From contig NZ_AVBG01000006.1 in NCBI RefSeq assembly GCF_000770675.1, positions 161,561 through 225,560 on the forward strand: DNA of 64,000 nt, written 5' to 3'. Positions 8,495-16,336 of the stretch are shown piece after piece; position 1 is the first letter of the stretch, and every line of letters starts with the position of its first letter. A program made the position numbers and the translations under genes. This DNA comes from Pontibacillus chungwhensis BH030062. Its GTDB lineage: Bacteria > Bacillota > Bacilli > Bacillales > BH030062. A model generated the notes under the pieces. It was not told the DNA's origin. It ran no database searches and saw only the letters and a program-made list of their open reading frames with translations.

Positions 8495-9808
8495 TTAAAT
8501 ATTTTGGACAAGGGAAAAGACTTTCCTCGGTCTCCCCCGCTCGCCGGATTGAGCTTCACCACTTTGTTCAACAAGCCCAACCTTTTCCATCTCATTTAGA
8601 ATTCTTCGACCATTCCGCTCTGTGCTTTGCAACCAACGCGAAAGGTCTTGCGATGTGAAGGTCGATCTTTGATAGTGATGTACATAAGAGATAATTTTTG
8701 AAACAACACCAGGACTTAGTGGCGCACCTTTTAACTTCTCGGCCCACTCATGACCAGCCCCTACCGTTTGATAGGTAATCTTAGCCCCTTGCTGTTTAAG
8801 TGTGATTTCTTGATATTCATCTACAATTAAAAGCGTAGGTTCATCAAAAGATTTATAGTTTCTAAAGCCTAGTCGGACATTTTGCTCCGCCTGTGACACG
8901 GTTTCACCAATACCAATTGCGATGTTCACCTGACTAGAGGTTTGCAATTCAACGTTTTGAATAAGGGTAAATAGTTCCTCTTCTACTTCTGCCCCCATCT
9001 GACCTCTCGTCGTAAAGATGAAGAACAAACCGTCGCCTAGTTGCATCAGTGAACCACTTGTTTTCTCAGCTATACTGAGCAGGAACCTTTTTAAATCCAG
9101 CTCCTGATGTTTCATCCGAAACGAATAGTGAAGTTCTTCAAGCTTATCCAATTCAAAATCAATCCGACATCCAATTGTCGCCACCTGTGCATTACGCAAG
9201 CGCTTCGACTGGGCCCGTTCTTCAAGAAATTGAAGAATGAGTTTAATAGATAAATAGGAAGGCGTTACTCTGAACACCGGGACCCCTAATTCTTTTAACT
9301 GCCTGTATACGGTCTTAATAGAAGTAATCGCAACTTCTGTTTTGCCGTCTTGATATAGAGTAGCGTGGAAGTCTACTAGTTCATCGGAGTACTGATACCC
9401 CTCAAATGGATGGTTGTAATACGTTAGTGATTGAAGGTCATAATAGGAAAGAATCTTATCAATCTCTTCATCCGTAATCGTATCAATGCTCACTTTCTCA
9501 AAGACTTTCTTACGCGTTAGCTGCGCTTCTAGTAAGATCCCGAAAAAGCTAGAACCATGAAGAGGTGGGTAACTTCCTTCTTCTGGCGTGATTAAGTTTT
9601 TCTCATAAGCATACGTATAATTGAGGATTCCGGAGAAAAACCATTGATCTACTTCATATCGATGAGCCGATAAAATGGCTTCTACATCAGATAATTGTTC
9701 GTAAGCATAAGAAACGACTTCGATTCCTTCAAATTCATCTGTTACATATAAAATTTGCTCAAGAGAGTCCGATGGCGCGATGACTCCGATCTTGGTTTTC
9801 ACATTCAT
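8495..9808 (-). CDS. Transcription regulator with GGDEF-like and C-terminal winged-helix domains
   Basis: About 437 residues. The N-terminal half has no domain I can name. The middle region (ATIGCRIDFELDKLEEL... VNIAIGIGETVSQAEQNVRLG) resembles the degenerate GGDEF-like domain of CdaR/PucR regulators. The last 75 residues look like a winged helix-turn-helix (TFTSQDLSRWLQSTERNGRRILNEMEKVGLVEQ). A signal-sensing DNA-binding protein controlling the surrounding operon is the simplest reading. Its start overlaps the end of the upstream hydrolase gene by about 50 bases, implying translational coupling. Confidence 0.7.
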   Translation of the reverse strand: MNVKTKIGVIAPSDSLEQILYVTDEFEGIEVVSYAYEQLSDVEAILSAHRYEVDQWFFSGILNYTYAYEKNLITPEEGSYPPLHGSSFFGILLEAQLTRKKVFEKVSIDTITDEEIDKILSYYDLQSLTYYNHPFEGYQYSDELVDFHATLYQDGKTEVAITSIKTVYRQLKELGVPVFRVTPSYLSIKLILQFLEERAQSKRLRNAQVATIGCRIDFELDKLEELHYSFRMKHQELDLKRFLLSIAEKTSGSLMQLGDGLFFIFTTRGQMGAEVEEELFTLIQNVELQTSSQVNIAIGIGETVSQAEQNVRLGFRNYKSFDEPTLLIVDEYQEITLKQQGAKITYQTVGAGHEWAEKLKGAPLSPGVVSKIISYVHHYQRSTFTSQDLSRWLQSTERNGRRILNEMEKVGLVEQSGEAQSGERGRPRKVFSLVQNI

Positions 9809-11042
9809 CACCTGTCTCTACTTTTAAGTATTCTGCTATAATATGGCTTCCTTTTTCTAAATCGGCCATAGTGGCATATTCTGCAGGATGATGACTAATC
9901 CCTTCTTTACACGGAATGAACAGGAGTGCTGATGGCCATCTTAATGCCATGTTCATCACATCGTGCCCCGCTCCGCTATCCATGCTTAGCACCTTATAGT
10001 CTAGAGACTGACAAATCGAATGAAGTTGATGCTGCATCGATCCGTCTAAGGTAACCGAATCGTTATCGACAGCGACTTCTATATGGAAGTTCACCTTGCG
10101 TTTTGCTTCGATCTGCTTACAATACTCCCTGATATCTTCTGCGAGGGTTCGCTTCGCCGTGTCGTCTACGCTTCTGATATCAATGCCAACCTGGACTTCT
10201 CCTGGAATAACGTTCATGGCATTTGGCTGTACATGTAATGTACTAACCGTTGCAACAAGTTGCTTCTCGAGTGTGTCATTTCGTTTCAAAGCCTCTTCTT
10301 CTACAAAAGTAATAAGAGGAGCTACTGCCGCTAAAGCATCCTGGCGCTTATGCATAGGCGTTGTACCCGTATGGTTCGCCATACCTTGAGCGGTAATCTT
10401 CAAACGAATCGGACAAGCCACACCTTCTACGATACCTATGTCTGCGTTATGGTCTTCTACTTGTGTACCTTGTTCAATATGGAGTTCTAAGAAGCTCTCT
10501 AAAAAGGAGGCTGGCTTCTCTGCTTGATCGATCGTCTCCCAGTTCAATCCAAACGATTCACAAACTTCTTTGACTGTATGCCCGTCCTGATCGGGTACAG
10601 CTGCTAAGTCAGCCTTATCAAGCAGCCCAGATACCGCTTTACTTCCTATTGTAGATACACCGAATCGGGCGGATTCTTCAGAAGCAAAGCAGATCACCGC
10701 AATATTTTTGTTAGGTGCGACGCCCTGATCTTTCAATTGTTTCACGGCCGCTAACCCCGTCAGAACGCCAGCGACCCCATCATACCCTCCGCCGCCATGG
10801 ACGGTATCAAGGTGTGAGCCTACTGCAATCGTCGGTGCATCTTTTCCTACTACCCACGTTGCCCATTGATTTCCGGCTTCATCTTGCTCTACGGTAAGCC
10901 CAAGTTCTGTAGCAACACTTCGGAAAGCTTCGTGAGCCTTAGCTTCTTCAGGGCTATAACTAAGCCTTGAAAATCCATTCGGTTGGTTCATATCACTTGT
11001 CGTGTTCAATTTTTTTAACGTATCACTTAACCAATCCTGCAC
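9759..11042 (-). CDS. M20-family Zn-dependent hydrolase (N-carbamoyl-amino-acid hydrolase/allantoate amidohydrolase-like)
   Basis: About 427 residues of the M20/M28 hydantoinase-carbamoylase subfamily. Di-metal ligands are visible in GSHLDTV, GGGYDGVAGVL, EESARFG and the late ISHHPAEYA; LELHIEQGTQVE is diagnostic of this subfamily, and the dimerisation domain starts near IRLKITAQGMANHTG. It hydrolyses N-carbamoyl or ureido amides. GTG at 11042 is chosen because GGGGG lies eight bases upstream. It overlaps the preceding gene's end by 20 bases. Confidence 0.85.
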   Translation of the reverse strand: MQDWLSDTLKKLNTTSDMNQPNGFSRLSYSPEEAKAHEAFRSVATELGLTVEQDEAGNQWATWVVGKDAPTIAVGSHLDTVHGGGGYDGVAGVLTGLAAVKQLKDQGVAPNKNIAVICFASEESARFGVSTIGSKAVSGLLDKADLAAVPDQDGHTVKEVCESFGLNWETIDQAEKPASFLESFLELHIEQGTQVEDHNADIGIVEGVACPIRLKITAQGMANHTGTTPMHKRQDALAAVAPLITFVEEEALKRNDTLEKQLVATVSTLHVQPNAMNVIPGEVQVGIDIRSVDDTAKRTLAEDIREYCKQIEAKRKVNFHIEVAVDNDSVTLDGSMQHQLHSICQSLDYKVLSMDSGAGHDVMNMALRWPSALLFIPCKEGISHHPAEYATMADLEKGSHIIAEYLKVETGDECENQDRSHRAIGLS

Positions 11043-12327
11043 ATGTATGACCCCCTTTAACAATGTTGATGTATGTCTCTAACGCTACTGGTAAAACCTC
11101 TTCGTCAAAATCAAAAGACGGATGATGATGACCGAAGGCTAACGGTGTCCCAAACAACATATACGTAGCGACGCCACCATGTTGTTGCACCTCATTCACC
11201 ATAAAGCTTGCATCTTCAGAACCGGACACTCCAGCAACAGGAAGGATCTCTTGAATCGCCGCACTCCCTATACACCTAGCTTGAACGGCATCCACCGCTT
11301 CTTGGCTACATTCAAAGGAGGACGTTTCTCCAACTTCCTCGATCTCCGTTGAGACATCATATAAATCTCCAACAGATTTAATGATTCGAGTCGCTTCAGT
11401 GTGGACAAAATCCTGAATCGCTGCTGTTTCTCCTCTTGTTTCAAGTTCTAAATAACCACGATCAGCAATTACATTTCTCCCTGCTCCTGCTTGCAGTTTA
11501 CCAACGTTGATCCTAGATGCCCCTGCGCTGTGTCGGGGTATGGTGTATAGCTGAGTAGACGCAGTTGCTGCGGCTAAGAGCGCATTTTTACCCTCTTCAG
11601 GGTTCATCCCCGCGTGAGCTGACCGTCCTTTGTACGTTACGTTTAATTTCGAAGAGGCTAGGAATCCTTCGACAGAAGCAGCAATTGTTCCTACCGGCAA
11701 AGAGTGGATCCCGATGTGACCGGTATAAAACTCATCCACATGTTGCAGCCACCCTTTTTTGTCCGTCATTGCTTTTGCCCCTCTTCCTCCCTCTTCTGCT
11801 GGTTGGAAAAGAAGAGTAAATGCACCTGATAAGGATTCACGATGTTCTCTAATAAAATGAGCCAGCGCGATCCCAATTGCCGTATGTCCGTCATGACCAC
11901 ATGCATGCATGGCACCGTCTACCTTTGAGTGAAATCCTTCTTTAAAGGGGATGTGCGCGGAATCATGGGTTTCCTGAATCGGGAGAGCATCGATGTCGAA
12001 GCGAAAAGCGCTATGTTTACCAGGCTTTCCGGTATCCCAAGTAGCAACAATCCCTGTGTGCCCACCTTTCATCAGTTCCATCCATGTAGGTTCAACGCCC
12101 CATTCTAGAGCCTCAGCTTCATGCTTCTCTAACTCTTGTGTTGGAGGCACGCCTTTACGCGACTCAGATCGTAGCGCTTGTTGGCCGATGTGTAACGTAA
12201 AGCCCAGTGCTTCTAGTTCTTTTCCGATTGTAAAAGTCGTTCGATATTCCAGGAAGCCAAGTTCAGGGTGCTGATGAAGCGTGCGCCGCCATTTTTTCAG
12301 AGTGGTCGTTAACGATTCATCATTCAC
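11023..12327 (-). CDS. M20 amidohydrolase, AbgA-like
   Basis: About 434 residues. The start of the protein (RRTLHQHPELGFLEYRTTF) and the long segment before GGHTGIVATWDTG match AbgA, the p-aminobenzoyl-glutamate hydrolase A subunit. M20 metal ligands appear in MHACGHDGHTA and FQPAEEGGRGA; the lid/dimerisation domain contains GRSAHAGMNPEEGKNAL. Presence of AbgT downstream supports an aminoacyl-benzoate-like amide as substrate. GTG at 12327 overlaps the previous stop (GTGAATGA), typical of coupling; a longer frame to 12411 lacks a ribosome site. Confidence 0.82.
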   Translation of the reverse strand: MNDESLTTTLKKWRRTLHQHPELGFLEYRTTFTIGKELEALGFTLHIGQQALRSESRKGVPPTQELEKHEAEALEWGVEPTWMELMKGGHTGIVATWDTGKPGKHSAFRFDIDALPIQETHDSAHIPFKEGFHSKVDGAMHACGHDGHTAIGIALAHFIREHRESLSGAFTLLFQPAEEGGRGAKAMTDKKGWLQHVDEFYTGHIGIHSLPVGTIAASVEGFLASSKLNVTYKGRSAHAGMNPEEGKNALLAAATASTQLYTIPRHSAGASRINVGKLQAGAGRNVIADRGYLELETRGETAAIQDFVHTEATRIIKSVGDLYDVSTEIEEVGETSSFECSQEAVDAVQARCIGSAAIQEILPVAGVSGSEDASFMVNEVQQHGGVATYMLFGTPLAFGHHHPSFDFDEEVLPVALETYINIVKGGHTCAGLVK

Positions 12328-13528
12328 TTGTTTCACCTTCTTGTAGATGAACGAGTGTGTCACTGGCCACTTGGGCGAGCATTGCGCTTCCTGAAGAGAG
12401 AGCCTTTTCATTTAACATGAAACCTGGATTATGAAGGCCCATTTGATCTTCTTTCGAATCAATTTGCGTTCCTAACCAGATAAAAGCGCCCGGGTAACGA
12501 TGTAAGAACCTGGAGAAGTCCTCTCCTGCTAATACAGGATCGACCGTTGGAGTTGAATCTGGACCTAGAATCTTCTGAGTGGAGTTCCGAGCGACTTCCG
12601 CCCATTTCGGCGTATTAATGGTAGCAGGGTACCCATCTAAGTACGTAATGTCCACTTCTCCTTCGAAAGCTTCCGTAACATTTTCGACGATGGAGTGAAA
12701 ACGTTGCTTCACTTTTTCTTTCACGGAAGGTTGATACGTACGAACTGTCCCTTCTAACGTGACTTTATCTGCGATCACATTATGGGCGTAGCCCCCGTGG
12801 ATGCTTCCAACCGTTACGACTGCCGATTCAATTGGGTTGACGTTTCGACTAACGATCGTCTGTAGACTTGTGATAATTTGGTTGGCAATAATAATCGCAT
12901 CATTTCCGTCCTGCGGCATGCTCGCGTGTCCGCCTTTACCTTTAACGGTGATCGTGAATCGATCTGATGCCCCCATCATTTCTTGATCTCGAATCCCAAC
13001 TTCGCCTACAGGAAGACTTGGCCAAACGTGTTGTCCGTAAATCACATCTGGCTCATACTCATCAAACACACCGTCTTCCATCATCTGAGCCGCTCCTCCT
13101 GTTGGAGAATTCTCCTCAGCCGGCTGAAACACAAGAAGGACAGTACCAGCTAGCTCACTCTTACGCTGATTCAGTGCATAACCTGCACCAAGCAACATAG
13201 CCGTATGGGCATCGTGTCCGCATGCGTGCATAACTCCATCTGTTTGTGACCGAAAATCATGATCCGTCTGTTCCGTAATAGGAAGAGCATCGATATCCGC
13301 TCGTAAAGCAACTGTCTTTCCCGTTTGCTGCCCTTCAATAATGCCTAATACACCCGTATTCGCATAGCCCGCTTTAAACGGAATACCGTATTCCTTAAGC
13401 TGATCTTGGATGAAACGAGATGTATTCCACTCTTGTGTACTTAGTTCAGGGTTCTGGTGTAAATATCGACGAAACCCAATGATATCGTTTTCAATCGATT
13501 TTATAATTTCTTGAAACGTAGCAACCAT
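12320..13528 (-). CDS. M20 amidohydrolase (hippurate/N-acyl-amino-acid hydrolase-like)
   Basis: A 402-residue M20D peptidase. Visible motifs are RRYLHQNPELS, RADIDALPI, MHACGHDAHTAMLLGA (metal ligands Cys-His), QPAEEN (catalytic Glu) and the late LAGEDFSRF and GLHNPGF. Related enzymes cleave N-acyl amino acids such as hippurate or N-acetyl-diaminopimelate. AAGGAG seven bases upstream fixes the ATG at 13528. It is the first gene of a five-gene operon (two more M20 hydrolases, regulator, transporter), suggesting that several related amides are processed. Confidence 0.87.
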   Translation of the reverse strand: MVATFQEIIKSIENDIIGFRRYLHQNPELSTQEWNTSRFIQDQLKEYGIPFKAGYANTGVLGIIEGQQTGKTVALRADIDALPITEQTDHDFRSQTDGVMHACGHDAHTAMLLGAGYALNQRKSELAGTVLLVFQPAEENSPTGGAAQMMEDGVFDEYEPDVIYGQHVWPSLPVGEVGIRDQEMMGASDRFTITVKGKGGHASMPQDGNDAIIIANQIITSLQTIVSRNVNPIESAVVTVGSIHGGYAHNVIADKVTLEGTVRTYQPSVKEKVKQRFHSIVENVTEAFEGEVDITYLDGYPATINTPKWAEVARNSTQKILGPDSTPTVDPVLAGEDFSRFLHRYPGAFIWLGTQIDSKEDQMGLHNPGFMLNEKALSSGSAMLAQVASDTLVHLQEGETSE

Positions 13529-13536
13529 TCCGACAC

Positions 13537-13573
13537 TCCTTAATTAAGGACATATTCCTTAAATGTTCCTTAA
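13537..13573. promoter_or_regulatory. Repeated TCCTTAA heptamers upstream of the amidohydrolase operon
   Basis: TCCTTAA occurs at 13537, 13556 and 13567; the first is part of the perfect palindrome TCCTTAATTAAGGA (13537-13550), which also includes the ribosome binding site. An AT-rich candidate promoter region follows upstream. This could be the operator of the operon's own regulator; inference only. Confidence 0.4.
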
Positions 13574-13678
13574 ATTGATGTTATATAACACTATAAGGGA
13601 AATCAGACGATCTGTCCATGTTAATATTTGAGAATTCAGATATTTTTACATTTATTTGGTATTTCAGGGTGGGATGGG

Positions 13679-14043
13679 GGGACAGGTTCATCGTCCCTTC
13701 GCATTACGAAATATTTACTTACAGCAAGCTCTTGGGGAGGACGGACTGTTTCTCTGACGTTTCTATTAACTTATTAGCTAAAAGGTCATTGAAGAAGCCG
13801 ATCTGTGACCTTTTCGTAGATTAACACCCCAAAAACGTCATAGAAGCATTAAATCAGTGACGTTTCCCCATATGAACAGCCTCACAACGTCACTGACCCC
13901 TTCTTTCTGTGACGTTTTACCCGATATCGTGCTAAAAAAGGGCATTGATCAAATTTAGGACAAAATAAAAACACAGAAGTCGCTTCCGAAGAAGGACTTC
14001 TGTGTTTTTATTTCGAAAGGCGAAGGGACGCAGTACCTGTCCC
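13679..14043. repeat. Long composite element 2: REP - hairpin array - terminator - REP
   Basis: REP unit 13679-13697; three hairpins at 13780-13814, 13831-13865 and 13887-13918; terminator hairpin 13966-14010; inverted REP unit 14025-14043. In the hairpins the arms change together: AAAAGGTCA pairs with TGACCTTTT, and AAAACGTCA-type arms pair with TGACGTTTT. It accounts for nearly all of the gap between the amidohydrolase operon and the DUF454 gene. Confidence 0.8.
13966..14010. terminator. Terminator hairpin inside composite element 2
   Basis: Arms AAAAACACAGAAGTC and GACTTCTGTGTTTTT-like (one mismatch) around a purine-rich loop; similar to the hairpin at 6769-6812. Confidence 0.8.
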
Positions 14044-14050
14044 CCCGGTC

Positions 14051-14428
14051 CTACTCAATCGTTTCGATCTTGTAAATGAAGTAATAGTGTTTGTATAAAG
14101 CAAGCAAGATCATGAAGATCCTGGCTACCAAAATATCTACCATAATGAACGAAGCAATTATAAAACTATCTGCAATAATGTTAATCCGGATCTTTTCTTT
14201 CTTTGTCAGGCCTTTCTTTTGAAGAAAAGCTAAGACATATTTTTGATAAACCGTTGTGCTTTGAAACCAGTTTTCGATACGCTTTGAACTTTTTGAAAAA
14301 CAAAAAGCCGCAAACAAGTAGAAAGGGCCGCCCGGTAGTACAGGGAGGATCGTACCTGCAATGCCAATACCAAGTGACAGGATACCTAGTAAAGCAAAGA
14401 CGATATTTTTTATATGTTTAATAGTCAT
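14051..14428 (-). CDS. DUF454 (YbaN-like) inner membrane protein
   Basis: About 125 residues. The N-terminal region GILSLGIGIAGTILPVLPGGPFYLFAAFCFSKSS with FSKSSKRIENWF is diagnostic of the DUF454/YbaN family, followed by a pair of C-terminal transmembrane helices. Function of the family is unknown. The start is GTG 14431 or ATG 14428, neither with ideal spacing to AAAGG. It stands alone between REP-rich DNA and the PTS operon. Confidence 0.85.
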   Translation of the reverse strand: MTIKHIKNIVFALLGILSLGIGIAGTILPVLPGGPFYLFAAFCFSKSSKRIENWFQSTTVYQKYVLAFLQKKGLTKKEKIRINIIADSFIIASFIMVDILVARIFMILLALYKHYYFIYKIETIE

Positions 14429-14607
14429 CACCTTTTATTCATCAACGAATTGTTCTAACTCATTATTTGTATTCAATAACCCAAATAAATTGTACGACAT
14501 ATGAGATGAATTGTAATGATATAAGATTACAATTAGGTGAACTTCACAAAAAATTCAGCGCAGCTCCTTCCCAATTAAGGGATTGACACAATCCCCCGCA
14601 AACAAAA

Positions 14608-14641
14608 AGAAAACCTCCTCATTAAGAGAAGGCTTTCTCAG
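14608..14641 (-). terminator. Terminator after the PTS operon
   Basis: On the minus strand, an AGCCTTCTC arm pairs (with two G-U wobbles) with GAGGAGGTT, followed by TTTCTTTTTG. Confidence 0.65.
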
Positions 14642-14653
14642 TTTTATTAACAA

Positions 14654-16018
14654 TTACGCTGCTTCTGAAGGCGTTTCTTTCGCTCCTCTTGTCTTCCAAC
14701 TAACGAAGAAGGCAAGAACAAGAAGCACAAATGCACTAGCAACAAAGAGGAAGTTCGATTCAAATAGGCGAATTAGATTTCCTAAAATAATTCCTACAAA
14801 TCCGAAGTCAGCGTCTCCGAACGTTGTTCCTTCAAATCCAAGAGAGCCGAGTACTGGCAGTAAGAGGGCTGGAAGGAAGCTAATGATCGCACCATTTGCA
14901 AATGATCCAACTACTGCACCGCGTCGACCGCCGGTAGCGTTACCGAACACACCGGCCGCTGCGCCCGTGAAGAAGTGTGGCACTAGCCCTGGCACGATGA
15001 CCTTCAGGCCAAGTAGCGGCAGGAAGAACATGCTGAGTAGACCAGCTACGAAACTCGTTAAGAAACCGATAATAACCGCGTTACTCGCGAACGGGAAGAC
15101 CGCTGGTGCATCAAGAGCTGGCTTCGCGTTTGGAACAACCTTGTCCGCAATACCTTTAAAGGCTGGAACAATCTCAGCAAGTAACATACGCACACCTTGC
15201 AAAATGATATAAACACCAGCTGCGAATGTAAGACCTTGCATGAAGGAGAAGACTAGGAAGTTCTGTCCTCCACTTAATTCTGTTTCGATAAACGCAGGTC
15301 CTGCGAATGCTGCAACAACGAAGAACAAGACAACCATTGTTAGGGAAACGGACACAGAAGTATCGCGAAGGAAGCCAAGGGACTTCGGAACTTTAATCTC
15401 TTCTGTAGATTTAGAGTTTTTGCCAATGCGCTTTCCGATGAAAGCGGAAACAAAATATCCTGTAGATCCGAAGTGACCAACGGCAAAGTCGTCTGATCCA
15501 GTGATCTCTCTTGTGTAAGGTTGTAAGATCGCTGGGAATAGTACCATCAATGAACCGAGGATAATAGATCCGATAATGACAAGAGATGCTCCCGATAAGC
15601 CGCCTGTTGTTAAAATAACTGCAATGAGGCAGGCCATAAACATTGTATGGTGACCTGTAAGGAAAATGTACTTAAATGGCGTGAAACGAGCGATTATAAT
15701 GTTCGCTACCATTCCAAATAACATGATCATCGCTGTCTCTGTACCGAAACTTTCTTGAGCCATAGCGACAATCGCTTCATTATTTGGAATGACTCCATTT
15801 ACACTGAATGCATGATCAAACATGGCACTAAACTGCGTTAATGACTTAATAAGAAATTCTGCACCAGCCCCAAGAATCACAAACCCCATGATTGTCTTTA
15901 GCGTCCCTGATAACGTGTCAGCGAAATTCTTACGCTGAGCTACTAGACCAATGAGGGCGAACAGCCCAACCAGGATGGCGGGCGTTCCCAGAATATCTTT
16001 CATAATTAAATCGATCAT
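14654..16018 (-). CDS. ulaA: PTS ascorbate-type permease, IIC component (UlaA family)
   Basis: A 454-residue membrane permease of the UlaA/SgaT family. Markers are TLSGTLKTIMGFVILGAGAEFL, TGHHTMFMACL, HFGSTGYFVSAFIG and VPHFFTGAAAGVFGNATGGRRGA. It would carry a sugar acid across the membrane while it is phosphorylated by IIB. L-ascorbate is the prototype substrate, but none of the usual catabolic genes (ulaDEFG) is nearby, so substrate is open. It is downstream of ulaB and the PRD regulator in one transcription unit. Confidence 0.88.
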   Translation of the reverse strand: MIDLIMKDILGTPAILVGLFALIGLVAQRKNFADTLSGTLKTIMGFVILGAGAEFLIKSLTQFSAMFDHAFSVNGVIPNNEAIVAMAQESFGTETAMIMLFGMVANIIIARFTPFKYIFLTGHHTMFMACLIAVILTTGGLSGASLVIIGSIILGSLMVLFPAILQPYTREITGSDDFAVGHFGSTGYFVSAFIGKRIGKNSKSTEEIKVPKSLGFLRDTSVSVSLTMVVLFFVVAAFAGPAFIETELSGGQNFLVFSFMQGLTFAAGVYIILQGVRMLLAEIVPAFKGIADKVVPNAKPALDAPAVFPFASNAVIIGFLTSFVAGLLSMFFLPLLGLKVIVPGLVPHFFTGAAAGVFGNATGGRRGAVVGSFANGAIISFLPALLLPVLGSLGFEGTTFGDADFGFVGIILGNLIRLFESNFLFVASAFVLLVLAFFVSWKTRGAKETPSEAA

Positions 16019-16048
16019 AGTCTATCCCCTCCTCTTGTTTACCTGTCT

Positions 16049-16315
16049 CTAGATGTTTTGCTCTAACGCTTCTCTTAGTTCGTTCTTGTCCATTAGGTTC
16101 TTCAGTTGAACAACATTTTTACTACCATCGTCTAAGCTGCCAACAATATCTTCAGATCCAAGGTATAGGTCTGCTGGCTCTGATTTTGCAGAGGAAAGGT
16201 CCGTGTGAGATACTTCTGCTTCTTTGTTAAGATCTTTCAAAATGCTTTTTACGTTCATTTCTACAATCATGCTGCTTCCTAATCCATTACCACATACAAC
16301 TAATACTTTTTTCAT
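16049..16315 (-). CDS. ulaB: PTS ascorbate-type IIB component (UlaB family)
   Basis: An 88-residue IIB protein of the lactose/ascorbate fold with its phosphorylatable Cys8 in VVCGNGLGSS. It accepts phosphate from a IIA domain and passes it to sugar bound by UlaA. The ATG at 16315 follows GGAGGG with good spacing; an in-frame upstream ATG overlaps the ribosome site. It lies 21 bases after the regulator gene. No stand-alone IIA gene is present. Confidence 0.9.
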   Translation of the reverse strand: MKKVLVVCGNGLGSSMIVEMNVKSILKDLNKEAEVSHTDLSSAKSEPADLYLGSEDIVGSLDDGSKNVVQLKNLMDKNELREALEQNI

Positions 16316-16336
16316 TTGAAATCCCTCCAAGTTTTT

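Noticed and set aside
14583..15212. Long plus-strand ORF of 209 codons
   Set aside because: It is antisense to the well-supported ulaA gene, starts in the terminator region and has a Lys/Pro/Ser-rich composition typical of a shadow frame.
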